From Azospirillum thermophilum (GTDB taxonomy: Bacteria > Pseudomonadota > Alphaproteobacteria > Azospirillales > Azospirillaceae): DNA of 64,000 nt. The stretch covers positions 722,001-786,000 of the forward strand of contig NZ_CP029352.1 of NCBI RefSeq assembly GCF_003130795.1, read 5' to 3'. A model generated the notes under the pieces. That model ran no database searches. It was not told where the DNA came from and saw only the letters and a program-made list of their open reading frames with translations. This document shows, in pieces, positions 16,481 through 27,887 of the stretch (positions within the stretch are counted from its first letter, which is position 1; each line of letters starts with the position of its first letter). Made by a program: the position numbers and the translations under genes.

Positions 16481-16942
16481 ATGCTGCGCCAGCAATTCAA
16501 CGACGCCCTGAAGGAGGCGATGCGCGCCAAGGACCAGCGCGCTGTGTCCACCATCCGGATGATCCTGGCGGCGCTGAAGGACAAGGACATCGCGGCCCGC
16601 CCGCAGGGCGTGGCCGACGGCATCGACGACGCATCCATCCTGTCGATGCTGCAGGGCCTGGTGAAGCAGCGCAACGAGTCGGCGGCGCTCTATGAACAGG
16701 GGGGCCGCCCCGAACTGGCCCAGCAGGAGCGCGAAGAGATCACGGTGATCGAGCGTTTCCTGCCCAAGCAGATGAGCGAGGAGGAGGCGAAGGCCGCCAT
16801 CTCCGCCGTGGTCGGCGAGATCGGGGCGACCAGCATCAAGGACATGGGCAAGGTGATGGCGGAGCTGAAGGCCCGCTACGCCGGACAGATGGACTTCTCC
16901 AAGGCCGGGCCGCTGGTCAAAGCGCAGCTCTCCGGCGGCTGA
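16481..16942 (+). CDS. GatB/YqeY domain protein
   Basis: 153 aa from ATG 16481 behind GAAGGA. The sequence MLRQQFNDALKEAMRAKDQRAVSTIRMILAALKDKDI and the C-terminal GATSIKDMGKVMAELKARYAGQMDFSKAGPLVKAQL are typical of YqeY, a two-domain helical protein related to the tail of the GatB amidotransferase subunit. It probably binds tRNA; the exact role is unknown. In alphaproteobacteria it commonly precedes dnaG-rpoD, replacing rpsU, and here dnaG follows after 131 bp. Confidence 0.9.
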   Translation: MLRQQFNDALKEAMRAKDQRAVSTIRMILAALKDKDIAARPQGVADGIDDASILSMLQGLVKQRNESAALYEQGGRPELAQQEREEITVIERFLPKQMSEEEAKAAISAVVGEIGATSIKDMGKVMAELKARYAGQMDFSKAGPLVKAQLSGG

Positions 16943-17073
16943 GGCGGTATGGCGGTCGCTGCCGGCCGCATCCCCGAAAGGGTCTAGACCCATCGCGAGC
17001 CGGACCGTTGCTGCGGTCCGGCGCGTTCTGCTGTAGGGTTCCCCTGATCCTCCCACGTCGGTGACGTCTGCCC

Positions 17074-18999
17074 ATGGCCTTCCCGCCCCAGTTCCTGGAG
17101 GAGTTGCGCAGCCGTCTGGCGCTGTCGGACGTCGTGTCCAAGCGGATGCGCCTGATCCGGGCCGGCCGCGAGTACAAGGCCCCGTGCCCCTTCCACAACG
17201 AGAAGACGCCCTCCTTCTACGTCAACGACCAGAAGGGATTCTTCCACTGTTTCGGCTGCGGCGCCCACGGCGACATCATCGGCTTCGTGATGCGCCACGA
17301 CAATCTGGCCTTTCCCGAAGCGGTGGAGCTGCTGGCCGGGGAGGCGGGCCTGCAGGTCCCCCGGCCGACCGAGGAGGACCGGCACCGCTATGAGCGGCGC
17401 AAGACGCTGCATGACCTCGTGGAGCAGGCGGCCCGCTGGTTCGAGCATCAGCTCTACGCTCCCGCCGGACGCGCCGGGCTCGACTACCTGAAGCGGCGCG
17501 GGCTCGACCCCGACATCATCGCCCGCTTCCGCCTGGGCTTCGCCCCCGGCGACTCGGGCGCGTTGCGGCAGGTCCTGCTGAAGCAGGGCTTCTCCGACGA
17601 GGACATGATCACCGCCGGCCTGCTGAAGCAGCCGGAGGACGGCCGTGCCCCCTACAGCTTCTTCCGCAACCGCGTGATCTTCCCTGTGACCGACCGGCGC
17701 GGTCAGGTCGTGGCCTTCGGCGGGCGGATCCTGGAGGGGGACGGGCCGAAATACGTCAACACCTCCGACACGCCGCTCTTCCACAAGGGGACCCTGCTCT
17801 ACGGCCTGTCGCGCGCCCGGCAGGCGGCGGCGGACGGCAAGCCGGTGATCGTCGCCGAAGGCTATATGGACGTCATCGCGCTGGTCCGCGCCGGCTTCGA
17901 CGGGGCGGTGGCACCGCTCGGCACCGCCCTGACCGAAACCCAGGTGCAGGAGCTGTGGAAGCTGATTCCGGCGGACGAGAAGGTGCCCTTTCTCTGCTTC
18001 GACGGCGACAATGCCGGCCGGCGCGCGGCGTGGCGCGCGGTGGAGCGCATCCTGCCGCACCTCGCCCCCGGCCAATCCGCCCGCGTCGCCTTCCTGCCGG
18101 AGGGAGAGGACCCCGACAGCCTGATCAAGGTCCACGGCGCCCGGGCGATGCAGAATGTTCTGGAGGAGGCCATCCCCCTCTCCGATGCCGTCTGGCGGAT
18201 GGAGACGGAGGGGCGGCCGAGCGATACCCCGGAAGCGAAGGCGGCGGTCAAGGCGGCGCTCGAGGCGCGGGTCTCCACCATCGGTGATCGCGACGTGCAG
18301 TCCTTCTACCGCACCGAGATGCGCCGCCGGGTGGACGAGGCCTTTGCCCCGCCGCCGCGCCAGCGCTCCGGCTACGGGGCGGGCGGATGGGCTCCTGGTC
18401 CCTGGCAGCCTGGGCAGCGCCCCGGCCAGCCGCCGCGCCGCCATGTCGCAGGCATGCCCGGGCTGCGCACGGCGGCCCCGCCCGGCTACCGCCGCCGCCG
18501 CCCGGCCCAGCTCGCCAGCGCGCGGGAGCGTGTGCTTCTCGCCGTGCTGATCAACCATCCGGACCTGTTCGACGAGCTGGGCGAGCCGCTGGGACTGGTG
18601 CCGTTCGGCGATCCGGAGCTGGAAAAGCTGCGTTGCGCGGTCATTGAATGGCTTTCCGGCGATCAGAACCGCGACTCGGGACTTGACGCCGCAGCCCTTT
18701 GTCGCCACTTGTCATCCGCCGGCCATGAGGCGGTGGTTGGTACTCTGTTGTCCGAGGCGACTTATGTCCACGCGGGGTTCGCCCGCCCGGACGCGTCCCG
18801 AGAGGAGGCGCGGAAGGGATGGTGGCCTGCGTGGCAGCATCTGCATCACCGTCAGGTGATGGCGGATCTTCGGGAAGCGGAGGCGGCCCTGGCCCGGGAC
18901 AACAGCGAAGCGAACTTCGCGCGGGTCGTGGCTCTTCAACAGGAGGTCATAAAATCCGGAATGGGTATGACGGATGACAGTGACTTTGACGATACCTAG
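17074..18999 (+). CDS. dnaG: DNA primase
   Basis: 641 aa. The N-terminal CHC2 zinc finger reads CPFHNEKTPSFYVNDQKGFFHCFGC (~36-60). The TOPRIM catalytic core shows the Glu in VIVAEGYMDVIAL (~265) and DGDNAGRRAA (~310) with its metal-binding Asp residues. A Pro/Arg-rich linker (~425-480) precedes the C-terminal helicase-interaction domain. The enzyme makes RNA primers for lagging-strand synthesis at the replication fork. It lies between yqeY and rpoD, the macromolecular synthesis cluster. All key residues are present. Confidence 0.96.
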   Translation: MAFPPQFLEELRSRLALSDVVSKRMRLIRAGREYKAPCPFHNEKTPSFYVNDQKGFFHCFGCGAHGDIIGFVMRHDNLAFPEAVELLAGEAGLQVPRPTEEDRHRYERRKTLHDLVEQAARWFEHQLYAPAGRAGLDYLKRRGLDPDIIARFRLGFAPGDSGALRQVLLKQGFSDEDMITAGLLKQPEDGRAPYSFFRNRVIFPVTDRRGQVVAFGGRILEGDGPKYVNTSDTPLFHKGTLLYGLSRARQAAADGKPVIVAEGYMDVIALVRAGFDGAVAPLGTALTETQVQELWKLIPADEKVPFLCFDGDNAGRRAAWRAVERILPHLAPGQSARVAFLPEGEDPDSLIKVHGARAMQNVLEEAIPLSDAVWRMETEGRPSDTPEAKAAVKAALEARVSTIGDRDVQSFYRTEMRRRVDEAFAPPPRQRSGYGAGGWAPGPWQPGQRPGQPPRRHVAGMPGLRTAAPPGYRRRRPAQLASARERVLLAVLINHPDLFDELGEPLGLVPFGDPELEKLRCAVIEWLSGDQNRDSGLDAAALCRHLSSAGHEAVVGTLLSEATYVHAGFARPDASREEARKGWWPAWQHLHHRQVMADLREAEAALARDNSEANFARVVALQQEVIKSGMGMTDDSDFDDT

Positions 19000-19156
19000 C
19001 TGTTAAGGCGGCTGGGACACGATGTTGGAGACCAGGGCCGGACGTCAGGTTCGGGGATGGTACCACAGCCGGGGTCACGAGGGGCGGGCGGCGCGAAACC
19101 GCGGCCGGGCGCACCTTGTCTTTTTTCTAATGGGGTAATGCGGGGGCACCGATCGC

Positions 19157-21133
<1,977 letters not shown>

Positions 21134-21160
21134 TCCGGGCAGAGTGCTGAAACGAAGAAG

Positions 21161-21189
21161 CGGGGACCTTGACGGGTCCCCGTTTTTTT
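21161..21189 (+). terminator. Intrinsic terminator of rpoD
   Basis: CGGGGACC (21161-21168) pairs with GGTCCCCG (21175-21182) over a 6-base loop and is followed by seven T (21183-21189). It lies 28 bp after the rpoD stop and closes the yqeY-dnaG-rpoD unit. Confidence 0.93.
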
Positions 21190-21290
21190 GTGTCCGCTAC
21201 CGTGGTTGTGCTGATCCAAATCGCCGCGGTTGCGGAACGGAGTTGCAAAGCGGGGGCCTCCTGTCGCAAATTCGCCTTCCCTTGGGATAT

Positions 21291-21366
21291 GGGCCTGTAG
21301 TTCAGCGGTTAGAACGCGCCGCTCATAACGGTGTTGTCGTCGGTTCGAATCCGGCCGGGCCCACCA
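21291..21366 (+). tRNA. tRNA-Ile (CAT anticodon)
   Basis: 76 nt including an encoded CCA. The acceptor stem is GGGCCTG at the start with its partner before ACCA; the T loop reads GGTTCGAATCC. The anticodon loop CTCATAA gives CAT. The G-C-rich acceptor and general sequence match the isoleucine tRNA whose C34 is modified to lysidine to read AUA, rather than initiator or elongator Met tRNAs. Its 3' end is the attachment site of the adjacent island. Confidence 0.88.
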
Positions 21367-21368
21367 AC
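21346..21368 (+). repeat. Left attachment site of the island (attL) in tRNA-Ile 3' end
   Basis: The 23 bases from CGAATCCGG to CCCACCAAC, covering the T-arm, acceptor end and CCA, recur exactly at 57249-57271 in the same orientation. An integrase gene starts 97 bp downstream. This is the usual signature of tyrosine-integrase insertion into a tRNA gene. Confidence 0.9.
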
Positions 21369-21464
21369 TTACATCCAACACGTTGGAAACTCTGAAGCCC
21401 TTGCAGCGCAAGGGCTTCACTGCTATTCGGCCTGCTAGATTCCTGTTAGATCGCGGGTGAGGAG

Positions 21465-23051
21465 ATGGCTGGCTCGACGCACCGTACGAAGGTCGATGGT
21501 CTGTGGGTTTTCCAACTGGCCATCCCGGCCGATTGCCGTGAGGAGTTGGCCCGCCGCTTCCCTGAGGAGTACAGGGGGCAAAAGGTCATCCGCCGTAGCC
21601 TGGGCACCGGCAATGCCCGTGAGGCTGAGGTCAAGGTGCGCGAGCACCTCGACAAGTGGCGTAGCCGGATCGACGCCATCAGGGGGCCGAGGAACCCGGA
21701 GAAGCTGACCCCGCTCCAACTTGCCGCTGTCGAGGAGCTACGGTCGTTGGGGTATCATATTTCACTCGATAGCGAGCCGGACCACGAAGGAGCAGTGCCC
21801 GCGCCTCCTGCCGAATCAGCGCGGACCTTCCGCGAGCTTGAGCGAGGGTTCGCGGAACGTCGGTACGCCTACGCCCACGGAAAGATGGTTGAGAAGCTGG
21901 CCGCCGCCGGCCTGGACCTTGATCCTGATGTTGCGCTCGAAGGGGAGCGCCAGCGGATCGCCGCGCGCCTGGACGCGGTCGAGCGCGCCGCATCAGTGGT
22001 TGCCGGCGATGTGGCTGTGAATAGGCCCTCGGCCTTCGCGACCATGGACACACTGTTCGAGCGCTGGAAGCGCGAAGCGCGCCCGACCGTCAGTTCGATT
22101 CAGGAATGTGAATTCAGTGTTCGTCGCTGGCGCGAAATGCACGGTTCGGTGGCTGTGGATCGAATCACCAAGCCGATGGTCCGTGCGTTCCGCGACGCGA
22201 TGCTGTCATTTCCGACCCGCCTGAGCAACGGGGAGGCGGCTCTACCGCTCCAGACAATACTGGACAAATACCAAGACAAGGACGTGCCGCGGGCTTCCAT
22301 CGCGTCGGCGCGTAAGCGGTTAAGCTTCATCAAGACGCTGCTGTCTACCGCCGTCGATACCGGCCTAATCCCGGAAAGCCCAGCCGAGGGCGTTCGGATC
22401 AAAGACGACGGCGCGAAGCCTGGGCAGGAGCGGCGGGCCTTCACGGTTGCCGAGTTGAAGATCATCACCGACAGGCTTGCGGACCAGGACGAATCGTTCC
22501 GTTGGGTGACGCTGCTGGGCATCTACACCGGCTGCCGCCTTGGTGAACTCGTCCAGTTGGAGGCGGCCGACGCGCGCGTCGAGGACGGCGTGACCTTCAT
22601 CGACATCAACGCGGCCGGCGGCAAGTCGATCAAGACTGGCTCGTCCATTCGTCGTGTTCCGCTGCACCCCGACATCCGTAACGCCTTCCTGGCGTTCGTG
22701 GAAGGCAAAAAGGGGCGGCTGTTTCCGGACATCAGGCCGGGAACCAACGGCGATATCACCGACCTGATTTCCAAGCGTTTCAACTACTGGCGCAAACGGG
22801 TCGGGCTGACAGGGCAGGGGCTCTGCTTCCACTCGTTAAGGCACAGCTTTAAGGATCGGTGCCGCGAGGCCGGAATCGCCGAAGAAGTTCATGATGCGCT
22901 GACCGGTCATGCCGGGGGCGGCGTTGGCCGAAGGTACGGTGGCCGTCCGCCGTTGAAGGTGCTGGCCGAAGCGGTCGCCAAGCTCCAGTTCCCCAATGAA
23001 TTACTTCAAGAACACGTTGAAGTTAATCGGTCTAAGTCCAAAACGTCATAA
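21465..23051 (+). CDS. Tyrosine-type site-specific integrase of the island
   Basis: 528 aa. The N-terminal part is a SAM-like DNA-binding domain; the central segment (~180-260) is the core-binding domain ([27 protein letters not shown]). The catalytic domain shows the first Arg in [14 protein letters not shown], the HxxR box in [16 protein letters not shown], the second His in LTGHAGGG and the nucleophilic Tyr in VGRRYGG. It starts 97 bp from the tRNA 3' end and reads into the island, so it is the probable integrase that made the 23-bp repeats. All catalytic residues are intact. A short G-rich ribosome site overlaps the start region. Confidence 0.92.
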   Translation: MAGSTHRTKVDGLWVFQLAIPADCREELARRFPEEYRGQKVIRRSLGTGNAREAEVKVREHLDKWRSRIDAIRGPRNPEKLTPLQLAAVEELRSLGYHISLDSEPDHEGAVPAPPAESARTFRELERGFAERRYAYAHGKMVEKLAAAGLDLDPDVALEGERQRIAARLDAVERAASVVAGDVAVNRPSAFATMDTLFERWKREARPTVSSIQECEFSVRRWREMHGSVAVDRITKPMVRAFRDAMLSFPTRLSNGEAALPLQTILDKYQDKDVPRASIASARKRLSFIKTLLSTAVDTGLIPESPAEGVRIKDDGAKPGQERRAFTVAELKIITDRLADQDESFRWVTLLGIYTGCRLGELVQLEAADARVEDGVTFIDINAAGGKSIKTGSSIRRVPLHPDIRNAFLAFVEGKKGRLFPDIRPGTNGDITDLISKRFNYWRKRVGLTGQGLCFHSLRHSFKDRCREAGIAEEVHDALTGHAGGGVGRRYGGRPPLKVLAEAVAKLQFPNELLQEHVEVNRSKSKTS

Positions 23052-23099
23052 GGTTGCGGACTCGCCGCTGATTAGTCATGCTGGGCGCGCAAAAGGAAA

Positions 23100-23121
23100 C
23101 CGCCGCGTTGGCGCGCGGCGG
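23100..23121. other. Stem-loop between integrase and primase-like gene
   Basis: CCGCCGCG (23100-23107) pairs with CGCGGCGG (23114-23121) over TTGGCG. No T tract follows. It could weakly terminate integrase transcripts or shape the leader of the next gene. Confidence 0.4.
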
Positions 23122-23212
23122 AATCCGGATAACAACATGAGGGCTTGCTGGTGCCCCGAATCTATGCCGGAACGGCATTGGGTGCAAGTCCTCGCAGCGA
23201 GAGCTTGCCCCG

Positions 23213-26200
23213 ATGGTCGCACTGCCTGGACCTCACCCCTATCTTGCCGACGACGGGCCGCTCCCCGCCCAGCGAGCCGAGGAAGCCGCCCGCCGCTACT
23301 TCGAGGACGCTGTTGACAAGGTGCGCAACGCTGCCAGCGGCAGCAGAAACAACACCCTGAGTTCCTGCGCCTACGCGGTCGGCCGGCTGGTCGGCGGCGG
23401 CTACATCAGCGAGAGCGAAGCCCGCTCGGCCCTGGAGGCCGCTGCGCAGTTCGCCGCGATGCCGGCCCGAGAGGCGCATGCCACCATCACCAGAGCCCTC
23501 GCGCGTGGCGCCGCCAAGCCGCGCGATCTGGAAGCCGAGCGCGGTGAGCGGCGGGGCCAGCGCCGGGCGACCAGTGCGCCACGGCCGGCACCCGCACCGT
23601 TCAAACAGCCCGCACCGACCAAACCGGCCGGCCCGCCGGTCACGGTGCCGCACCTCGACGACGCGCCGGCCATGTGGGCGATGAGCGTCGCTGTGGACGC
23701 CGCTGCCGACCGTCGTGATGTCCGCTATCTGGTGCGCCGGGCCTTGCGGCCGGACACGTCTGCTGTCCGCTACCAACCCTATTGGAAATCACTGTTTTAT
23801 CCGTATCGGTTGCCGGGTGGCGCCATCCAGGCGGGCCAGCGCCTTCCGTTGACGGAGGACGGCGGATTCGCCGACCCTCGCAAACGCCCCTTCACACGCG
23901 GCGAACTCCTCAACTCCCTGTTCGTCATCGAGGCCACCGTCGAAGACGGCCCGTCCGTTCTGTGCGATGGACCAGAGGACGCCCTGGCCTGCTATCAGGC
24001 GACTGGCTGGCGCTGCTTCGGCTCGGGCGGCAAAAATCGCTTCCGCCACGTCGCCGACCACCTTCAGCCCGGCGACGTGCTGATCTATGTCCGCGACCGC
24101 GACAACACCGACAACGCCGAATACGAACCCATTGAGCGTGCCTGCCGGGCGAAGCAGATCACGGCCATTGCCCTTGACCCGCCCGACCACCTGTTGCTGG
24201 ACGGTAAGCCGGTGAAGGACGTGAACGACGTGCTGCGCGCCGCGGGCAACGAGGCCGTGCGGACGTGGCTGGAGGGGGCGCTTGCCGCCGCCCAGCCGGC
24301 CGGGGAGGCGCTGAACGACAACGGCGTGCGCGCACCTGACCCCCAGCCGTCACCAGAGCCCCCCGACGATGCGGACGAGCCGCACCACGGGCCGGTGCCT
24401 GCCTACTTCCCGGCGCCCACCGAGCCACGCGAGGCCGCGCTGGCGCGCCTGCGGCGGACCGTCGCCGAGTTCTTTGAGGCCACTACCGGCCCGGCGGCGG
24501 CCCGTGCGGAGTTTGAGCGCCGCCGCATCGCCGGCATCAAGGACGAGATGGAGCCCTGGGAAAAGGGCGCGGCGACCAAGCGAATCACCGCGGAGGTGTG
24601 CGCCGAGTTCGGCGTTGCCGACCTGCACCAGCCGGGCCGCCGGCTGTTTCTGACGGGCGGGAACGCCTGCAAAGCCGCTGCCGAGGAGGTTGCGGCCATC
24701 CGTTTACCGCTGTCCGTTTGGTGGCTGGCGCCGTCGCTGCGGGCCGCCGAAGCGCGCGCCGCCTCTTACCGCAAGATCGCAGGCCCCGACAGCCTGCCTG
24801 CCTACATAGTGCGTGGGCGCACCGCCCAGGACCCGAGGAATCGCAAGGTAACCATGTGCCGGCGGCCGGATGTTGCCTACAAGGCTGCCGAGTCCGGACT
24901 GTCCGTAAGGGAGAAGGTCTGCCCCGACTGCCAGTATCGGGATAGCTGTGGCTACTTGCGGCAGGACCGCGAGATCGCGGCCATGGGTGGGCGGGGCGTG
25001 TTCATCGCCAATCACAACTACGGATTCCTGCCGGGGTGCCCGGCCCCTATGCCGCATCTGGTGGTCGCCGACGAATCAATGATCCAAGTCGCCTACACGC
25101 GGCTGATCGTCGACCCGGCTGCGCTGGAGACCATGACGTGGCTTGGCGGCAGGTTGGACGAGGGATTCCCATTCAGGCGCGTGCTGGACGGTACGCGCAA
25201 GGCGTTGACCGGGCCGAATGCGCTGGAGCGACTGCGCACCATGGTGAAGCGCGGCGATATCGAAATCGCCGCCAGCATCCTCGAACGGACCGCCACGGGC
25301 GAGGCGGGCAAGGCTGTTGATGACGGTGGTGGCGACCCCGTGATCGTCGAACGTCTCGATGCGGTGGAGCGGCGTCACGCCTTGAAGATCGCCCGCCTGT
25401 TGCGTCTCGTCGCCAACGAGTTCGACCAGCCGCGCGCCACGTTCAACGCGGTCCGATTCGACTCTGAGTACCCGGTCAAAGTGGACGGGGAGGTGAAGCG
25501 CCTGCCGCGCATCCTGGGGTTCGTCGGGCGTGAACTGAGCCTGCCGCAACAGGTGCCGATTCTGCACCTGGACAGCACGGGGAACCCCCGGATCGTCCGA
25601 AAGATCTTCGGTGAGGACATCGAGCACGTTCATGTGCCCGTCGAGCGCCTAGGGGCAGTGGTCGGGACCACCGGGAAGAACTACGCCCGCCAGAGCATCA
25701 TCGGCACCGACGCCGCCGGCCGTGAACTGCGGCCGGACGAAGCAGATCGGCTGTGCCGCGAGATCATGGCCGTTCGCGAAGCGCTGCCGGGCGAAACCAT
25801 CGTCTCGGGCAACAAGGACGTGATCGAACACCTGACGGACAAGTATGGGCTGCCGATGCAGTCCTCTGATTGGTTTGGCGCTGTGCGCGGCATGGGGGCC
25901 GACGACGCGGTGTCGGCCCTGGTGGTCGGCCGCGACCAGCCGTCCACCACCGATGCCGAGGACATGGCCCGGCCGTTTCTGGCGGATGACCCCATGCCGC
26001 TGATCCACGCCGACGCCTACATGAAGGAGGTGCGTGGCCGCCGCATGAGCGACGGCAGCGTGGTGGCGGTCACCGTCGAGGTTCACCCCGACTACCGCGT
26101 CCAAGACATGCTGGAGCAGGTGCGGGAGGCTGAGATCGTCCAGGCGATGGACCGGGTAGCACCGACCAACGGCGCGCGGATGGTGGTGCTGATGAACAAC

Positions 26201-26917
26201 CTCGTCCTCGACGTGACCTACGACAAATGCGTCCGTCACGCCGAACTGGTCGCGGGCGGGGCGCGGTGGGAGCGGGCACTGGCGATGCGGGGGGTGCTGC
26301 CGCTCAAGCCGGCGGAGATGCACCGCATCTGGCCGAATCTGTGGGAGTCCGAACGGTCCGCGAAGTGGGAGATCGCCGAGAAGGTCGGTCCGGTCTGGGA
26401 GCGCTTCACTGGACAGGATTCTCAAATAATAGAATTTCATTTGGAAAACCTGTCCAGTGAAGGGGTGGTCGGAGTCAGCTACCGGCCGGTGGGTCAGCGT
26501 GGCGGCCCGCCTACCAGGGCGCTGGTGGACCTGCGTCGTCACCCCGACCCCGCCGCCGCGCTGGCCGATCTGCTGGAGGTGGCCGTCACCGTGGTGGACA
26601 TGCCGACCACGGCCGCGCCGAAGGCCGGCGTGGCGCCCGTGGTGGAGCCTGTGGCGGACGTGGCGCCCGTAGCGCAGTCCGTTGCCGCGCCGCTGCCGGC
26701 CGGGCCGGGGCTGATCGGCGAGCCGCCCATCGTTACCGTGGCGCCGCCGCCTGAGCTGTGGGGCGGCTGGGCGACGGAGGCAGAGGACCCGTTGGCGGGT
26801 GTCGAGGCGCCGGAGGACGTAGAGCGGGCGGCGCTGCAGGAGTTCGACGTGGGGTTCGTGGATGCGGTGGGGGATGAGGAGGCGTGGGCGTTCCCTGACC
26901 CTGTGCCGATCATCTAA
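23213..26917 (+). CDS. Giant TOPRIM primase/helicase-like protein of the integrative element
   Basis: 1234 aa. Residues ~1-110 are helical and resemble the N-terminal region of phage/plasmid primase-helicases. Residues ~245-345 look like a TOPRIM domain: SVLCDGPEDALACYQATGW with its Glu, then GDVLIYVRDRDNT with the Asp-x-Asp. After a Pro-rich linker (~365-395) comes a helicase-like part with HLVVADESMI as a possible motif II. A cysteine cluster (TMCRRP, then KVCPDCQYRDSCGYLRQ, ~545-580) recalls the Fe-S domain of XPD-type helicases. No clear Walker A was found. The C-terminal 100 residues are Pro/Ala/Val-rich. The ribosome site is weak. It probably replicates or mobilises the element. Confidence 0.65.
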   Translation: MVALPGPHPYLADDGPLPAQRAEEAARRYFEDAVDKVRNAASGSRNNTLSSCAYAVGRLVGGGYISESEARSALEAAAQFAAMPAREAHATITRALARGAAKPRDLEAERGERRGQRRATSAPRPAPAPFKQPAPTKPAGPPVTVPHLDDAPAMWAMSVAVDAAADRRDVRYLVRRALRPDTSAVRYQPYWKSLFYPYRLPGGAIQAGQRLPLTEDGGFADPRKRPFTRGELLNSLFVIEATVEDGPSVLCDGPEDALACYQATGWRCFGSGGKNRFRHVADHLQPGDVLIYVRDRDNTDNAEYEPIERACRAKQITAIALDPPDHLLLDGKPVKDVNDVLRAAGNEAVRTWLEGALAAAQPAGEALNDNGVRAPDPQPSPEPPDDADEPHHGPVPAYFPAPTEPREAALARLRRTVAEFFEATTGPAAARAEFERRRIAGIKDEMEPWEKGAATKRITAEVCAEFGVADLHQPGRRLFLTGGNACKAAAEEVAAIRLPLSVWWLAPSLRAAEARAASYRKIAGPDSLPAYIVRGRTAQDPRNRKVTMCRRPDVAYKAAESGLSVREKVCPDCQYRDSCGYLRQDREIAAMGGRGVFIANHNYGFLPGCPAPMPHLVVADESMIQVAYTRLIVDPAALETMTWLGGRLDEGFPFRRVLDGTRKALTGPNALERLRTMVKRGDIEIAASILERTATGEAGKAVDDGGGDPVIVERLDAVERRHALKIARLLRLVANEFDQPRATFNAVRFDSEYPVKVDGEVKRLPRILGFVGRELSLPQQVPILHLDSTGNPRIVRKIFGEDIEHVHVPVERLGAVVGTTGKNYARQSIIGTDAAGRELRPDEADRLCREIMAVREALPGETIVSGNKDVIEHLTDKYGLPMQSSDWFGAVRGMGADDAVSALVVGRDQPSTTDAEDMARPFLADDPMPLIHADAYMKEVRGRRMSDGSVVAVTVEVHPDYRVQDMLEQVREAEIVQAMDRVAPTNGARMVVLMNNLVLDVTYDKCVRHAELVAGGARWERALAMRGVLPLKPAEMHRIWPNLWESERSAKWEIAEKVGPVWERFTGQDSQIIEFHLENLSSEGVVGVSYRPVGQRGGPPTRALVDLRRHPDPAAALADLLEVAVTVVDMPTTAAPKAGVAPVVEPVADVAPVAQSVAAPLPAGPGLIGEPPIVTVAPPPELWGGWATEAEDPLAGVEAPEDVERAALQEFDVGFVDAVGDEEAWAFPDPVPII
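26404..26462. repeat. Perfect 14-bp inverted repeat with AT-rich centre inside the primase-like gene
   Basis: CTTCACTGGACAGG (26404-26417) is exactly repeated in inverse as CCTGTCCAGTGAAG (26449-26462). The 31-bp centre is strikingly AT-rich (TCAAATAATAGAATTTC) in a GC-rich gene. It encodes the stretch around FTGQDSQIIEFHLENLSSEG without breaking the frame. It could be an operator, an RNA hairpin, a replication site or a domesticated mini-insertion. Confidence 0.8.
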
Positions 26918-26952
26918 TCGGTTGCATTAAAAACGGAGAAAATCAACAATTA

Positions 26953-26986
26953 GGCGCGGCAAAAAATCGGAAGCCGCGCCCTTCTT
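26953..26986 (+). terminator. Probable terminator after primase-like gene
   Basis: GGCGCGGC (26953-26960) pairs with GCCGCGCC (26973-26980) over a 12-base A-rich loop, followed by CTTCTT. The U tract is imperfect, but position (36 bp after the stop) and stem support termination. Confidence 0.6.
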
Positions 26987-27135
26987 AGAAGGTCCGTGTT
27001 GGTAGATTTTTTGTATTTATAATATGACGTAGTACATTTTATTATGAGTATCTGCAGCATTTATTCTCGACGGCTTTATAAGCGCGTTGGGTCCGTCTTT
27101 TGATAGAGCGGGCTGGTAGCCCAAAATGACAACGG

Positions 27136-27164
27136 TTGACAAAGGGGGGCGTTGTGCATATGTT
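27136..27164 (+). promoter_or_regulatory. Strong sigma-70 promoter candidate
   Basis: TTGACA (27136-27141) lies exactly 17 bp before TATGTT (27159-27164). The predicted start, about 27171, is right at the beginning of a terminator-like hairpin and ~180 bp before the HTH gene. The surrounding 26918-27170 stretch is AT-rich and contains no gene. Confidence 0.6.
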
Positions 27165-27174
27165 TTGATGCAGA

Positions 27175-27235
27175 GGCCGTGTGTCCGCATTTTGCGGGCC
27201 ACGGCCTTTTCCGTTCCGGCATACTGGCATGCCGG
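27175..27235 (+). ncRNA. Tandem hairpins with T run: possible small RNA or attenuator
   Basis: GGCCGTG (27175-27181) pairs with CACGGCC (27200-27206), enclosing an inner CCGC/GCGG pair; TTTT follows (27207-27210). A second hairpin, CCGGCAT (27216-27222) with ATGCCGG (27229-27235), comes directly after. With the promoter at 27136 this predicts a very short RNA, or an attenuated leader of the excisionase-like gene. Confidence 0.45.
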
Positions 27236-27348
27236 ATCGCCCCTGAAATCGTTGCAATACCTGCGCACCTCGATCTGGGTGCGCCAGCCCCGCCAAGCCG
27301 AGCCTCGTCAGGATCGGTGTCGCGACCTCGCGCATAAGGATTTAGGCG

Positions 27349-27663
27349 ATGGAGCAGTTGATCGACCGTGATTACTACGCCCTCAAGGACATCGCCGAAT
27401 ATTACGGCATGAGCGAGCGCACGGTGCGACGCTGGGTCGATGCCGGTGACCTGCCAGCGGTCCTCGTCGGTGGCTCCCTGCGGATTCCGCGAAACTCGTT
27501 GTACGCCTTCGACGCGAAGGTCCGCGCGAGCCGCCCCCGGAAGCGAACAAAAGGGACGGCCTCATCCAGTCACTCGACGATCACCATGACCACCGGCATG
27601 ACGCCGGCCATCCCGCTTCCGCCGGTTGAAGAAGCTCGACGTCGGACCAGCGCCAAAAACTGA
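27349..27663 (+). CDS. Excisionase-like helix-turn-helix protein
   Basis: 104 aa. Residues 8-55 form a MerR/Xis-type winged HTH: YYALKDIAEYYGMSERTVRRWVDAGDLPAVLVGGSLRIPRNSLYAF. The tail is basic then Ser/Thr/Pro-rich (RPRKRTKGTASSSHSTITMTTG). AAGGA precedes the ATG. Proteins of this type bend DNA at att sites to direct excision, or regulate element genes. It lies between the primase-like gene and the recombinase pair, which fits either role. Confidence 0.78.
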   Translation: MEQLIDRDYYALKDIAEYYGMSERTVRRWVDAGDLPAVLVGGSLRIPRNSLYAFDAKVRASRPRKRTKGTASSSHSTITMTTGMTPAIPLPPVEEARRRTSAKN

Positions 27664-27887
27664 TGCCGAGGCGACGGTCACTCCCTGTCACCCAATGTCA
27701 TTGATTATCATTCAGTTTTTGGCACGTCGGGAAAGCTGTCCAAACACGGTGGGGGCTTTTGCCAGGACCGTTTTCCCGAAATCAGCGCACTGACACTGCC
27801 TGGCATCCCGTGACAGCGCCTGCCGTGGGCAGAGTCGCCCGAGTCACGGCTCGTGCCGCCTAACCCATCAACACAAAGGAGTAGCAC
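27664..27887. other. Intergenic region upstream of recombinase pair
   Basis: About 220 bp without a gene. It includes an AT-richer patch (27698-27725, TTGATTATCATTCAG) that may be promoter or recombination-site DNA for the following recombinase genes. Nothing more specific is visible. Confidence 0.4.

Noticed and set aside
19000..19156. Heat-shock (sigma-32) promoter before rpoD
   Set aside because: CTTGTC is followed by TAATGC at the wrong spacing and with a poor -10; not supported.
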